From contig JAGGNK010006515.1 of the NCBI GenBank assembly GCA_017590115.1, positions 576,646 through 640,645 of the forward strand: DNA of 64,000 bases, in the 5' to 3' direction. Both the position numbers and the translations under genes were made by a program. The DNA is from Montifringilla adamsi. Taxonomy: Eukaryota; Chordata; Aves; Passeriformes; Passeridae. The notes below the pieces were generated by a model. That model made no database searches, was not told where the DNA came from, and worked only from the letters and a program-made list of their open reading frames with translations. Shown here in pieces: positions 10,460-22,000 of this stretch (position 1 is its first letter; the number at the start of each line of letters is the position of its first letter).

Positions 10460-13400
10460 GCTAAGTGAAGGGGATTTGTCAGCACTCAGGTCTGTTAGAC
10501 TTTGATATAACAGCATGTTCATCAGGCCCGAGTATGGTACATGGAGGAGGAGGATTGCAGCAGAATTAGAAGGTATAAAGTTCAAATCTAATTTGAAGAA
10601 TTTTCCCTCTATCACTTAAATGTGGGAAATGTTCCTGTGGCTTCAGGGATAAAATGTCATACTTCATAAGGAGCATGCGTTTTAAATCTCAGCCAGATAT
10701 TAAGTGCCGTGTGCTGCACTCCACTTCTCTCTTTGTTAAAAAGCAAAACCCCAAATCATTTCTCCTGAAAGAGTGTTGTTTGATAAAATTAAAGCTTTCC
10801 AAAGAAGCTGGTTCAAACAGTGCCAGCTCTGTATCATTATGACACAACAGGGAGTGGATTGATTTTATTCTGTCTTGACAACAGTTCGTCAGTGCTCAGC
10901 TATTTAATTATATAGGATGCTGTTCCTAAAGATGCCTACAGCATCAAGAGAGCAGTCAATACAGACTGGCAACACACACCAGATGTTTTTTGGGTGAGAA
11001 AGAAACAGAAAAAGGGACCAGACTCAGGCTTCTGGCAATTATCCAAGTAATTTGTAAGCAGACATTTTAGGACATTGGTTGGCTTGAATGTTTGGCTTCA
11101 GCTCAGGAGTTTTTAATAAATTCACACAAACCCTCTGTCAAGCTTTAGTCACTTATAGGGGCAAAGTTCACTTCTATATCATTCTGCAACCCAAATATTG
11201 GAAATAAGTAGCATTTCTTGTGAAGATACATTCAGTATGGCATGCGGAATGACACTTCTAGACAGACCCTTTTCAGTTCTGCTAAGATATACAGAGCCTC
11301 TGACCACTTCCTCACTTTACAGGCTCACCATTGGCAATCTGAAGTGCTTTATGTGCTTTTCTCATGATTTTGATGAAAAAAATGTCAAAGTCTGGCTGTT
11401 AACACTGGCTTGTGTGCACATTAATCGCTGAAAGCTTCAAGAAATTCTCTACAAACACTACACAGCCTCAGCTGCTGTCTGCTCCCTCCAGCTGCAGTGG
11501 GATTTTAGCTGACCCAAGCCCCCATGTCTCATGCTGTGGCCAACAGGTTTGGTGGGACCAGCTGGAGAGCCCCAGGTTGGTGAGAAATCAGAACAGCAAC
11601 TTGTAATTTGCTTTCCATGGCCCAAAGGGGAGGAAGACACTGGTCTCTGTTGATTCCTGTGCTATTTGACGGTCTTCCTGCTCATGAAAAAAGAGCTATG
11701 AGCTGTTGTCATGAATTTACAGGGCAGTAGTCTGGGCTTCAGCCATCCTACTCTGTGCACAGGGCACAGAAGCTGCTGGAAAGTCCTTTGTACTCCAGCT
11801 GGTGTCTCTGAGCATGACCAGGGTGCAGAAGACCAGGAGTCAGGGGCAGAGCAAGCAGCTCAACCCTTCAGAGGTCAAGTCTGCATCAGGAACATCCCCT
11901 TCCAGACCTGACTGAGGGGAAGCATTTGAGCTCTGGGACTTGAGGTGTTTAAAGCCAGAACTAAGAGTGACTTGGGGCTGGAGGAGAAGGGGATGTTTGC
12001 CATCTGCTTTAGCAGTTCATTCCCCAGAAAAGGAGGAGGAATTCATCTGCTATTCGTGCACGTAGGCAGTTGTTTCATTGTGTTTTGTTTTGTTTTCCCT
12101 CCCACTCTTCAGTAAAACACCTGTTGAGTTAATCCTCTTTGACTTAGCTCAAAAGCAAGGAAGTCAAACTCCATGAGAGGCTGAGCAGCTCAGCTCTCAT
12201 TTCCCCAGGTTTCTGAGTGGGGGGCTCTAATGGGTGTGTTTTGAAGGCTTCCAGAAGTGAAACTACTAAAGGGAGGACATGAGGTGAGGGAATACTTAAT
12301 TTTGCTGGACATAAGAACGACTTGAGTCACAAAGTGTTAGTCTGGAAGGCAGAGTTACCTTGGAAATTCCCAAGTTCTTTTTAAGGATGGTGAGAAACAT
12401 TTTAGAGGTTTCATTTTGGTGTATCTTCAATGAATTTGACTTAATTTGTTTAAAAACCCCCCAGTCTTGTTACTAAATTGGATGTGTCCTGCTTTGTTTA
12501 AAACTTGAAAGTTGAAAGCAAGCAGAGCAAAATGTCATGAGAAAGAACTTGCAGTATTAGTGGTTCTGTAGGGGGCCATGAGCCATCAGCAGCTGAAATT
12601 TGGTGACAACCCTTGGTTCTGTAGATGTGCTTGTTGCACTGTGCAAGGGACAAAGTTCCTTCAGAGGGGCCCTTATATATCCTCTCTGAGCTCTGGAAGA
12701 GACTCTTGCTCTGTTGGTCCTCAGGATCCAATGTTAAGTGCTGAGGATGAGGAGTTTCCCTCATCCCTCCCCCATAATGTCTGTGAGTTTAGGCTTTAGG
12801 AACGTTATTTCCAGTATGTGGTGACTCAGTTTCCCTCCAGGGTGTCCCAGAATGAGTCAGGTTTAACTGACACGGTCGCATCGATGAAGCAAACCCAGCA
12901 GGTTGTGCCCTGATCATTAATTAATTGCAGCCAGAGCTGAGGGGTTAATGAGATCCAGGAGGTGAAGGGACAATACCAGCCCAGCGCCTGCCACGTCGCA
13001 CGTGCGTCAGTCCTGCGTGGAAATGAGTGAGAAACCTCTCACTTCTTTTTTCCTCCTCCTGGTTCAACTTCTCATGCTATAAATAAACAACCCAGTGTGA
13101 GAAAAAAAAAAAAAAAAAGAATAACAAGGGGCTGTAGCTTTTTAGGTGCCTGTGGCAGGATGTTTTCTTGCTTATCCTGTTTCTTGTAAACACGGCGATG
13201 ACTTCTGGGGCCCAGATGTAGAGGCAGCTCTGCTTCATTGTTCGAACACCTGCTGGCTTTTCAAATGGACCCAGTGCAGCCCATTGATAAAAATTCAGAC
13301 TCAGAAACTTGCAGCACCAGGCTGAGCTCCTGTAGATAGCTCAAAAAAAAAAAAAATCCTTGAGGATCCAACATCCGCCCTGTTGAGGTTTTTTTGTTTT

Positions 13401-16400
13401 TTCTCTATTATATTTGATTGGGAGGGGAAGGGAAGCATAAGATTATTTTTTTCCCCTGCTCTTGTTCTCACAATAGCAATAAAAACAATACTCCTTGGCT
13501 TGGAGGTGGTAAACTGTGAGAAATAACAACAATAGCTGACTTGGTGGTTGTGCAGCCAAATTTATGAATGAAACTAGTGGGTGCAATTTAATTTCCAGGC
13601 CTGGCTCTGCTTTTGGTGTTATGGAATGAAATAAAAAGGCCAGAGAAGGAGCAGCTCATGAGTGCTGCAGGGTTGTCACTGGGAATGAACACAGGGAAAA
13701 TTTTGGTCTGAGTTGGAGAAGGGTTTTTTCTGCTTCCTGTACCACAAAGTATAAAACAGGTGAATTTGCTCAGTGAAACAGTGGCTGTGCAGAATTTTCT
13801 TTATTTGACACCAGTGTGTGGTGGTGGAACACCTTTGAGGCAGCAGTTCCAGCTCTTCCCAGTTTGGCTACGTGGGGTAAGTGAAGCAGGTGGGCCCTTG
13901 CTGGGATAGCTCTGCTTTGTGAGGTGCACAGCAGGGCCACCAGGTCTGGGAAGAAGGGGGTAAAGTTTAGGAAAAAAAGCATCAAGGATACTTGTTTTTG
14001 CAGATAAAGGTCAGTTCTTTGCCCGAGTATTTCTGTGGATGGGACTTGAGGGCTAAAACCTGCTTTTGGGGGAGGGCTTTTTGTGTCTGGACCAAGAGGT
14101 TAGAGCTGAGGTGTTCAGCCAGAACTATTTGTGTTTCAGCAGCCTCTTCTCTCCCAGGAGATTTGTTTCTCCACAGTGCTCAGAGCAGGATTTTTCTTGT
14201 GTTGAGATCTCTTGCATCCTTCCCTGCTCCTCACGTGTCCCCCACCTGTGCCTTTGGCTGCAGGAGCAGAGGGGACGTGCTGGGTTTGTTTCCTGCTGCT
14301 TTGAGCAGGGATTTGGAGCAGATGGGGCTGTGAGGATCCCTTCCAGCATAAATGACTGTACACTCATCCTGCCAAGAGAGGCAGATGCCAACAGCGAGTC
14401 CTCACAAAGGCCTGCAACGGGTCAAAGGCTTTCTCCCCCACCTCTGAAAGTGAGATGTGGGGCTCTGAAGGAAGCAGTCCAGCCTCAGAATGATCATTCT
14501 GCCTGAGACAGGTGAAACCAGGTGGCCAGATGTGGCCAGTCCCAGATGTTGTGCAGAGAGGAGGGCAGGGTTTGAAGGATTCCTTGCTTGGAGTGTCCCT
14601 GGGGTGTCCTAGGAGAGGGGACACTGCTCCAGCTGTGGGATGAGGCTGTGGAGGGACCTCTCTCCTCAGCAGCCCATCCCTCCTTGGTGGGGACCTGGGG
14701 AGGGAAGCACCTCAGGATGAACATTCCTGCAAACCTCCCTCTGCATCTGCCTTTCCTTTAGGCTCCCCTAAAGCCACGTGTGGATGTCAGCGTGCGACAG
14801 GAGCTGTGGAGCTGCCGCATGCCGGACCTGGCTGCCACCCCATAGGCACCGTGGGCACGAGCCAGCTCCTGCTGGATCATGGGACACACGGGGAACTGGC
14901 GGTGGGACAGGATGAACTTCCCAGCAGCCAGCTCCTGGGAGAAATTTGGCTCTTAAATCCAATTATGTTTGCAGACTGAGCTCTTTTGTCCTCACTGCTG
15001 CCAATGCATGCGCAGCCTTCGCTTTTTATCCCTGTTTTTTGGTCGCTTCGGACTTGTTAATGGCCGTGTTTAAAATCAAGAGAGCAAGGAGTTGGAAGGT
15101 GCTCCATGTCCTCAGCTCTTTCAGAGAGGAATGCCTGTTTGCTGATGTCATCTGGTGTGGCTCCATGTCAGAGCTCTGCTCCGTTCGCTGGAAAAGCTGC
15201 GCTGACCACGCAAAATGCTCACATGAATTTTTCTAGCATGCACAGGGAGGTGTCCTTGATGACCTTTCACGGTAATTACAGCAGTTAGGAGATGTTTGCC
15301 CCAGGCAAACTTCTCTCTAAGGTCCTCAGCGTTGTGCTCTGAGATGTTTTGGATTTCCCCTTCCACGTTCTCCTGGAAAATAGCAGTGTGGTCTCTTAAT
15401 GTCTTACTTTTCCCCTGAAGTCTCTCAGTCACTGCTGGAAGGCAGTGAAAGCTGCTGGGGATTTTCACAAACAACCCGAATATGGGTTTAAGGAAGCATT
15501 TATATTTCCTATTTATGTTTTGCTTTTAAACTCTGACTTCCAGAAACGCATTTTTTCCCAAGAAAAACCCAGACAATCAGACTAATGTTTCTTTTAAAAC
15601 GTGTGAAAGATGAAGGATGAGGCGTCGAGTTTCCTTTCAAGCAATTCTGAGCGAAACCGAAGCCTTTTTGAAGTGGTTTACTGCAATTGTAGTTTGCTTT
15701 GCTTCCTGCTCCTGCTTTGGGCACACCTCCCAGCTCGTTGTGTGTGGCTGTAGGCACTGGGGGAAGTTGGAAGGCCAACAAAAGGCAAGGGGGCTCTAAA
15801 ATCTTATTTCTTTTTCTATTTAGAGTGCTGCCAATGAGACGTTGCATTTTATTTCTTCCTACCATCGAGGCACAATGTGTCCCCCAGTATCAGCACCGAT
15901 GGAGGCAGGCAGGGGCAGGGAAGGAATAGGAATAAATTTCATGCTGGATGAGTCTCCAGTTAGGAGTCCAGACTGTGGGCAGAGTAAAAAAAAGCTTTGT
16001 TTAGTCTGCAGTGAGTAGTTTTAGCAGGAGCTCTGGGCCCAGAGCTGGGAAGTTGGGTGTCCTCTGCTCAGGCTGATGTGATTTACAGTGTTGGGATCTG
16101 ACTATGGGATTGACAGAGCCAAAACAGAGGGAAAAGTGTTCTGGAGAGCTTGTCTCATTGCCAAAGGGTGGGAAGCAAGGGTAGAGTTGCTAATTCCCTG
16201 CAGCCACGTTTGTCCTCATGGCTGGGTCTGTCTTTCCTGCCACCCTCTGTGATATCTGGACCATTTGCCACGCCAGAATTGTGCTGGCAGAGCTGTCTGA
16301 GGGACCTTGGGATGCACTGGGTGAGGATGAAGGAAGCTTAGGATGGCTTTGACGCTGCTGCATGGTTGGGATGTCGTGAGTGGTGAGGGTTAAGGACATT

Positions 16401-17439
16401 CCTGCCCAGCTCCAGCTGTCTCCGCGAGAGCGGGAAGCACCTCATGAGCCCCTCCTGGCCTAATTCCTTCAATAAATAGGATATTGCCAGATCAGGACTC
16501 CACCAGTGAAAAGCTGGGGCTTGCAGCAAGGCTGTGGGTTTGTACCACCATGGTCTTGCCAGTTCCTCCAGCAGTATAAAAAACTTGTTGCTTTTAGTGC
16601 CAACACCATTGGAGGAGCTGAGTGCCTGAGTTTTCCTGGCGCTGTTTCAGGGCAATAGCTGTTCTCCATGTTTGATCAACATATCTGTTAATTACATTAA
16701 GGTAATCTGACCCTGGGCTCTTGCAAAGACCTTCTCCTGCTGCTGAAGGTGGTGGAAACCCTCCCTGAAGTGAGCAGCGAAGCAGCACATATGGGATCAG
16801 AGGGTGGCTGGGCGATCTGGGCACATCCGACACCCTGGATGGTAAAGATGTGTCCGCTCTCTGATATCCTGGTGGTGTTGGTCTCACACTGGCCTCACAT
16901 CCCCTTGTGGCTCCAAATCCAGAGGCTGGCAAAGAGCATACAGTCCCTAAGAGATGCAGCTTGCATTGCTAAAAAAGCCTGGAAAACTGGAGAGCAGCCT
17001 TTCCCTTTAACTCGTGCCTGGCCCCGGAGGAGCAGGATTTAAGCACGTACCTAAATTTCAGCATGTGCTTTAGTGTTGTCCTGAATGGGGACCCTCTTGA
17101 ACTTTAGCTGAAGTGCTGTTCTGAACAAGGCCAGCAGAATGTGGAAGTCACCTCTTGTTGCCTCTACCCCACTGTGTTGGTGCTCATTGCAGCTCTCTGG
17201 CTGTTTGCTACAAGCAGAAAATCACTTCATTTACTTGCAGCTCACTCAGTAACTGAGAGCAGGCAGGTTGGGAGAGTCTCACATCAGCTGGGAGCGAGAC
17301 ATCTGACCTTGTCTCTTGTCTGTCTTGTTTCTATGATCCTAATTCTGCTCTAAATTAATTCTTTTGTTTAGCTGCTGGGGTTTTTTTTTCCTCCTTTTTG
17401 TTTTCGCATGAATGCTTGTCTCTATATTTAGGTCTGCCG
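10460..17439. other. Intergenic, no gene seen
   Basis: About 7 kb nearly free of CR1, with short A-runs (13101, 13345) and the AP-1-type candidate element near 12.9 kb. No exon, RNA gene or CpG island recognised. Confidence 0.55.
12815..13020. promoter_or_regulatory. Candidate regulatory element with paired AP-1-type sites
   Basis: TGACTCA (12822-12828) and TGAGTCA (12853-12859) are 31 bases apart. They are followed by GATCATTAATTAATTG and by a CpG-containing stretch (CACGTCGCACGTGCGTC) with an E-box CACGTG. Inference from motif density only. Confidence 0.3.
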
Positions 17440-17585
17440 GGGCGGGATGTTATGAATAATTGTTGATTGATATTATTAAACACTAACACGCTTGGCTGTG
17501 TTGCACTAATGATGGGGCTTTGGGGATATGCAAATCAATTAATTGCAGTAATTGCTGTAATAGCTGTTTTGGAGGAGGCTGTTGA
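17440..17585. promoter_or_regulatory. Candidate enhancer with octamer and homeobox-type sites
   Basis: Contains a perfect POU octamer ATGCAAAT (17528-17535), followed at once by CAATTAATTG and further TAATTG-like words, and preceded by ATTGATATTATTAAAC. Such clustering is common in developmental enhancers. No comparative data, so inference. Confidence 0.3.
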
Positions 17586-18511
17586 AGAGCCCTTGGGAGA
17601 GCGGACAAAGACGGAGACATTTGGAAGTGCAGCGGAGAAAGGGTGCTCAAGTGTCACTCGAGAGGGCTCCTTCAAGTTGCCAGCTTGTAAAGTTGGGTTT
17701 GTTTTGCTCTCCAAAACCCACTCACACCAAATCCTCTCTTAGTTTTTTTTCGGTTACCCCAGTGTGGCTACTTCTGGACTTTTCCACTGCAATGGAGCTG
17801 AAGAAGCTCACGGATGAGACAGAGCCTTTTCCAGGTAATCTCTTGGTTTAGAAATCTGGCAGACCTCCCTGGAAAACACCCGAGGGGGAAAATAAAACAT
17901 CTCTAAGGCTAAACCTCTCTGTCACCTCGCACTCAACAGCTTTGGTTTGTCAGCTGATTCTCATTCACGTCAAAGCTCTTTCTCCCCTTCTGGGGCAGCA
18001 TCACAGTGGGCACAAAGGGACTTGAGGTGCCTCAGGAGCCACGGTGGGAAGGCTGTGAAGGGAATGGGATTTTGGGTATTGTGAGGATGGGGAGGAAGAA
18101 GTCTCTTCTGGCTTCTTCCCTGTGCTATATGTGTTTTCCCTGCCTTTGTGTATTATTGTATATTCTTTTGTCTGGCTTTCCATATGCAACGTGCCTCAGT
18201 CTCCATGCTCCGGGGCGGGTGCTCAATGTGGTGCACAGATGGTGCTCCCAGAAATCCCGTTATTTGCTAATGGGATTTTGTGCTAAGCGTTTCCACTCTT
18301 CTTTTCAAAAGTCTGCGTGTTTGTGTCAATATGCCCAGACTCCCATCTTGCAGAGACACCCTCTCCCATGCAGCTGGGAACACCACTTTATTTCTTTATT
18401 TGCCTGGCTTTTTAATCCCTGGGAAGGATGTCAGGACAGCTTCTGTGGGAGGCCAAAGGTTGCAGGACCCAGACAGCTCTGAGACCACCTTGTACAGTGA
18501 AGGAGGATCAG
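17586..18511. other. Intergenic, no gene seen
   Basis: No repeat or exon recognised. A 158-codon open frame at 18006-18482 has no recognisable domain and runs toward an antisense CR1. Confidence 0.55.
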
Positions 18512-18670
18512 GATAATTGGGGTTGGAGGGACCTCTGGAGATTCTCCAGTCCAACCCCCTGGAGCAGGTGACACAGTAACGCATCCAGGTGTGTTTGGAT
18601 GTCTTCAGAGAATGAGACTCCATGACCACCCTGGGCAGCTCTGCCAGATGCCACAACCCTGCCAGGTGGC
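18512..18670 (-). mobile_element. CR1 LINE, 3' end fragment (antisense), older subfamily
   Basis: GGGGTTGGAGGGACCTCTGG, CAGTCCAACCCCCTGGAGC, GCATCCAGGTGTGTTTGGATG and GAGACTCCATGACCACCCTG match the antisense 3' end of a CR1 subfamily different from the majority here. Confidence 0.85.
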
Positions 18671-18934
18671 CTGGCCAGGCCGACTGGGGCACTGCAATAT
18701 GCACTTGTCACCTTGCTGGTGGCCCTGCCCTTACATTTTGTACTGAGATGTCCTTACCTATTCAGCAGCTTCCCCCGGGGTCCTGCAACATTTCAGTAAT
18801 GCAGTGTTCAGCTATTATGCAGCTATTCCCAGCTATTATGCAGCAATTCCCCTCTGTGCCCTCCATTCTTCAAGCAGTGCTCGAAATCAGGATATAAATA
18901 GCAAAAGCCAGGAATATGTTGCTTTTGTTACCAA

Positions 18935-19060
18935 AGGCCTTACAGAATAGGTTAGATGTGTGCCTGACAGGGATAATACAGTGCTAACTCTTCCAATGTA
19001 GCATAGAGCTGGACTAGGTGACCTCCTGAGGTCTCTTCCAGCCCTCATTTTTCCATCCCT
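18935..19060 (+). mobile_element. Degraded CR1-like 3' end
   Basis: Ends with GAGCTGGACTAGGTGACC and TCCTGAGGTCTCTTCCAGCC, the pattern of an old CR1 tail. The rest is too diverged to delimit. Confidence 0.55.
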
Positions 19061-22000
19061 ATGTGACATCCCCTGCTAGTGGGTAAGTGGAGCTTTGTTT
19101 TGCGTCACGCTGGCTAGAGCAAGGTCAGGGCTGTGTGTCAGGAAGTTCCCTGTCTGTATGCACAACTGTGCACGCCTCATCCTGCACAAGGCTCTTCTCC
19201 TGGATGCTTCTCAGGCTCCTCAGCCACGGGAAGGTGAGTCAGAGCAAGGCAGAGGTTCTCCTGGAGCTGGCCAAGGGCCCCGGGTGGTTCCTCTGGAGCT
19301 GAGCCTTACCAGAAGGATCTCATCACAGCCCCAGTTCACAAGCCTGGGCAGCCCGAGGCAGGAAAACTGCCAAGGACTGTTCCTGTTGTGGTACAGGGCC
19401 ACTGAGATGGTCAGTTTGGGATCAGGAGCTGGCAATGGCTCGCTGACCAGGCAAAGAGAATGAGCTGTGGGATAGTGCTGTGTGCAGGTTGACCCTTAGC
19501 GCCCCACTGTGCTTCTCTGAGCATCCAGGGCTGTGCTGTCCTCCAAAAGGGGGTCTGACACTCAGGAAACCCTCATCTTCAGCTCTGCGCCTGTGTCAGA
19601 TTCCAGCTCTGGGCTGGGGAGCTGTGCTAACAAAGTATGACTTGTGGTCACCTCCACAGCACATGGATCTGTCTCCAAGTTTTATTTGGACCATCGCTGC
19701 ACCTCTGGAACATCTGGCTGGCACAGCGTCAGTCCATCTGTAGTGATTGTGACTGCTTTGCCCAAAATTTAGGAGCTATGGGGGACTGTGGAGTGCAGCC
19801 CTCTGTGTCTCAGAGCCCTCCTCAGCAGCAGAGTTTGGGAAATAACATTTTTTAGGTCTGCAAAAGATGGCAGGGAACCGGCACAGACACTTCTCTTCAG
19901 CAATGCCCCGCTGTGATCCGATGTCTCTGCAGGGAAAACAGCTCTTCAGAGGTGTTGGCTTTCCGTGCCCATCAAGAAATACCTCTTTGCCTCATGTTTT
20001 TGCAGCCTCTCAGCTTTGCTGATTTTATCACCCTTCTGATAAGGGTGATTAGATCTGATTTGTTTGAATTACAGCTCGGCTGCTTTCAGCTCTCAGAGAC
20101 ACAACACGGTGCTGGGTTGGAGCAGGGAAGTGAGGAGGGGAGAGCTTTTCTCCCCCTCTGATAATAGTTAGCAGATGTGATACCATTACCAGGTCAAGGA
20201 TCTGAAATCACCCAGCAGCAGGAAAAACGCTGTGCTTGGCTGGCACTTGAAAGCCGTGCAGGGAAGGATGTGGCAAAGGCTGAATCATCCCGTGCTCAGC
20301 AGCACCTCAGAGCACTGCTCTGCAATGTCTCACAAGCTGTGGAATATTTAAGCAGCCCTGGATTGGTGGTTTGGCCCCAGGAGCTGTTCTTTACATTTGG
20401 AATACACCATTATTGATGTCTTGTTAAAAATCAAGGCTGCCCATGGCTCATTTATTGCTTGGAAGTTGTGAGCAGTCAGTTTGTCAGTGTGTCTTGTTTT
20501 TCTGGAGGTGTGATGCCCCATTTTTTCCCCTTTTTAGAGGCTCCTGGGCTACTAGAAAGACTTTTCCCCCTGAGCTAGGTTTTGTGCAAAGTTGCTGCCC
20601 TGCTGTGAGCCACACCATGATGCACACAATATTAAAACCTGGCTTTCTGTGTTATCAGGAACATTTTCTTTTCCTAAAGCCTAAAGTAGCTTTCCAGGAT
20701 AGTTCAAAAAATCTGGGACAGGTCAGACAGATGACTGTGCCCTTGTGGCTTTGTCCTTTGATCTAGGGGCTGAAAATCTGAAGGAAGACACACATTTCAG
20801 CTGTGGGTTTGGGTTGTGCTGGTTTGGGCTCTGGGAGGAGCCTGACCTCTGCCTGCAGGTGCATCTTTTCTGCAGAGCTTGGCCAGGAGCATCCCTGGCT
20901 CTTGCCCTCCTCAGCCCCTTGCCTTGCAATCTCCTCTCCCCAGTGATTGAAATCCTCGTGGCAGAGTCTTGTGGGGTTGCTCTTTAAAGAAAGGCTGTGC
21001 TGGTTTGGCTGGTTTCAGTGAGAGCAACATGCTCTAAAAGCCATTCCTGGGCCCCAAACAGCCATTGGAAAAAGAGCTTCCCAGGTTCTGGCTCAAGAGG
21101 TGGTCATCTGATAGTAAGTGGTCACTCCTAGCACAAGGGCAGAGAGCTGCAGGAGTTTTAAGGAGAAAAATGGGTATGCTTACAGGTTGCCAACAAAGAG
21201 CAAAATATCTGGGAATGCTGGTATCAGGCTTGAGGAGTTGCTTTTTGGTAAAGGTGAGTTTAGTTACATCTTTAATCACTTCCATGGGGAGGATGTGGCA
21301 GCTTCACCTTAACGTGGAGGTGTGTGTTGGGAAGGAAAAGCTCAGCCTGGGCTGTCTTTTCATTGCTGCAGTGGGTGGTGGTTATGTGATCTCATGGCAA
21401 AAGTCCTGTCCTTTTCTCTTTCCCCTGCTTTTTTTTTTCCTTTTCCCTGCTCCCCTCACCTCCATCCAGGTGTCCTATAGGTCAGGTTTAGGGTGAGAGA
21501 AGGGAAGTCCATATATTCAACTTAATGAGTGGTTTCAGTGCCTGCAGCATGAATGCAAAGCGGTGGTGGGGGGGGGGACACAAGTGTGCATAGGTGTGTC
21601 TGGAGAGACTAGAAATAAATACCATATATTGCACTCTAGTTTGCTTCTCTCTTATGCTGCTGGCAGGCACATTTGCTGGCCCCACAGGTGGCAAACCCTT
21701 CCAGGTGATGTTTGCCCATAGTGAGAGCCCCTGTGACCTCTCCTGCCACTGCTCTTTGCAGCCCAATGGCCACGGGAAGAAAACTGCAACGCTTGCAGTG
21801 CGCCTGCTCTCTCCCACCTCCCCCGTGTATCTCCTTCCTCAGCTGCTTTGACCAGGTCGCTCCCCAGCTTTGATTCTCTCCTCTTGCTGAAAGACCTCCC
21901 GTGGCTGCATTGTCTGGAGAGCTCTGGTGGAGGCTTCAGAGCTGTACTTCCACCTCAGCAGAGAACAGGCTCTCATTAGCAGCCCTCAGGGAGGCTGAGC

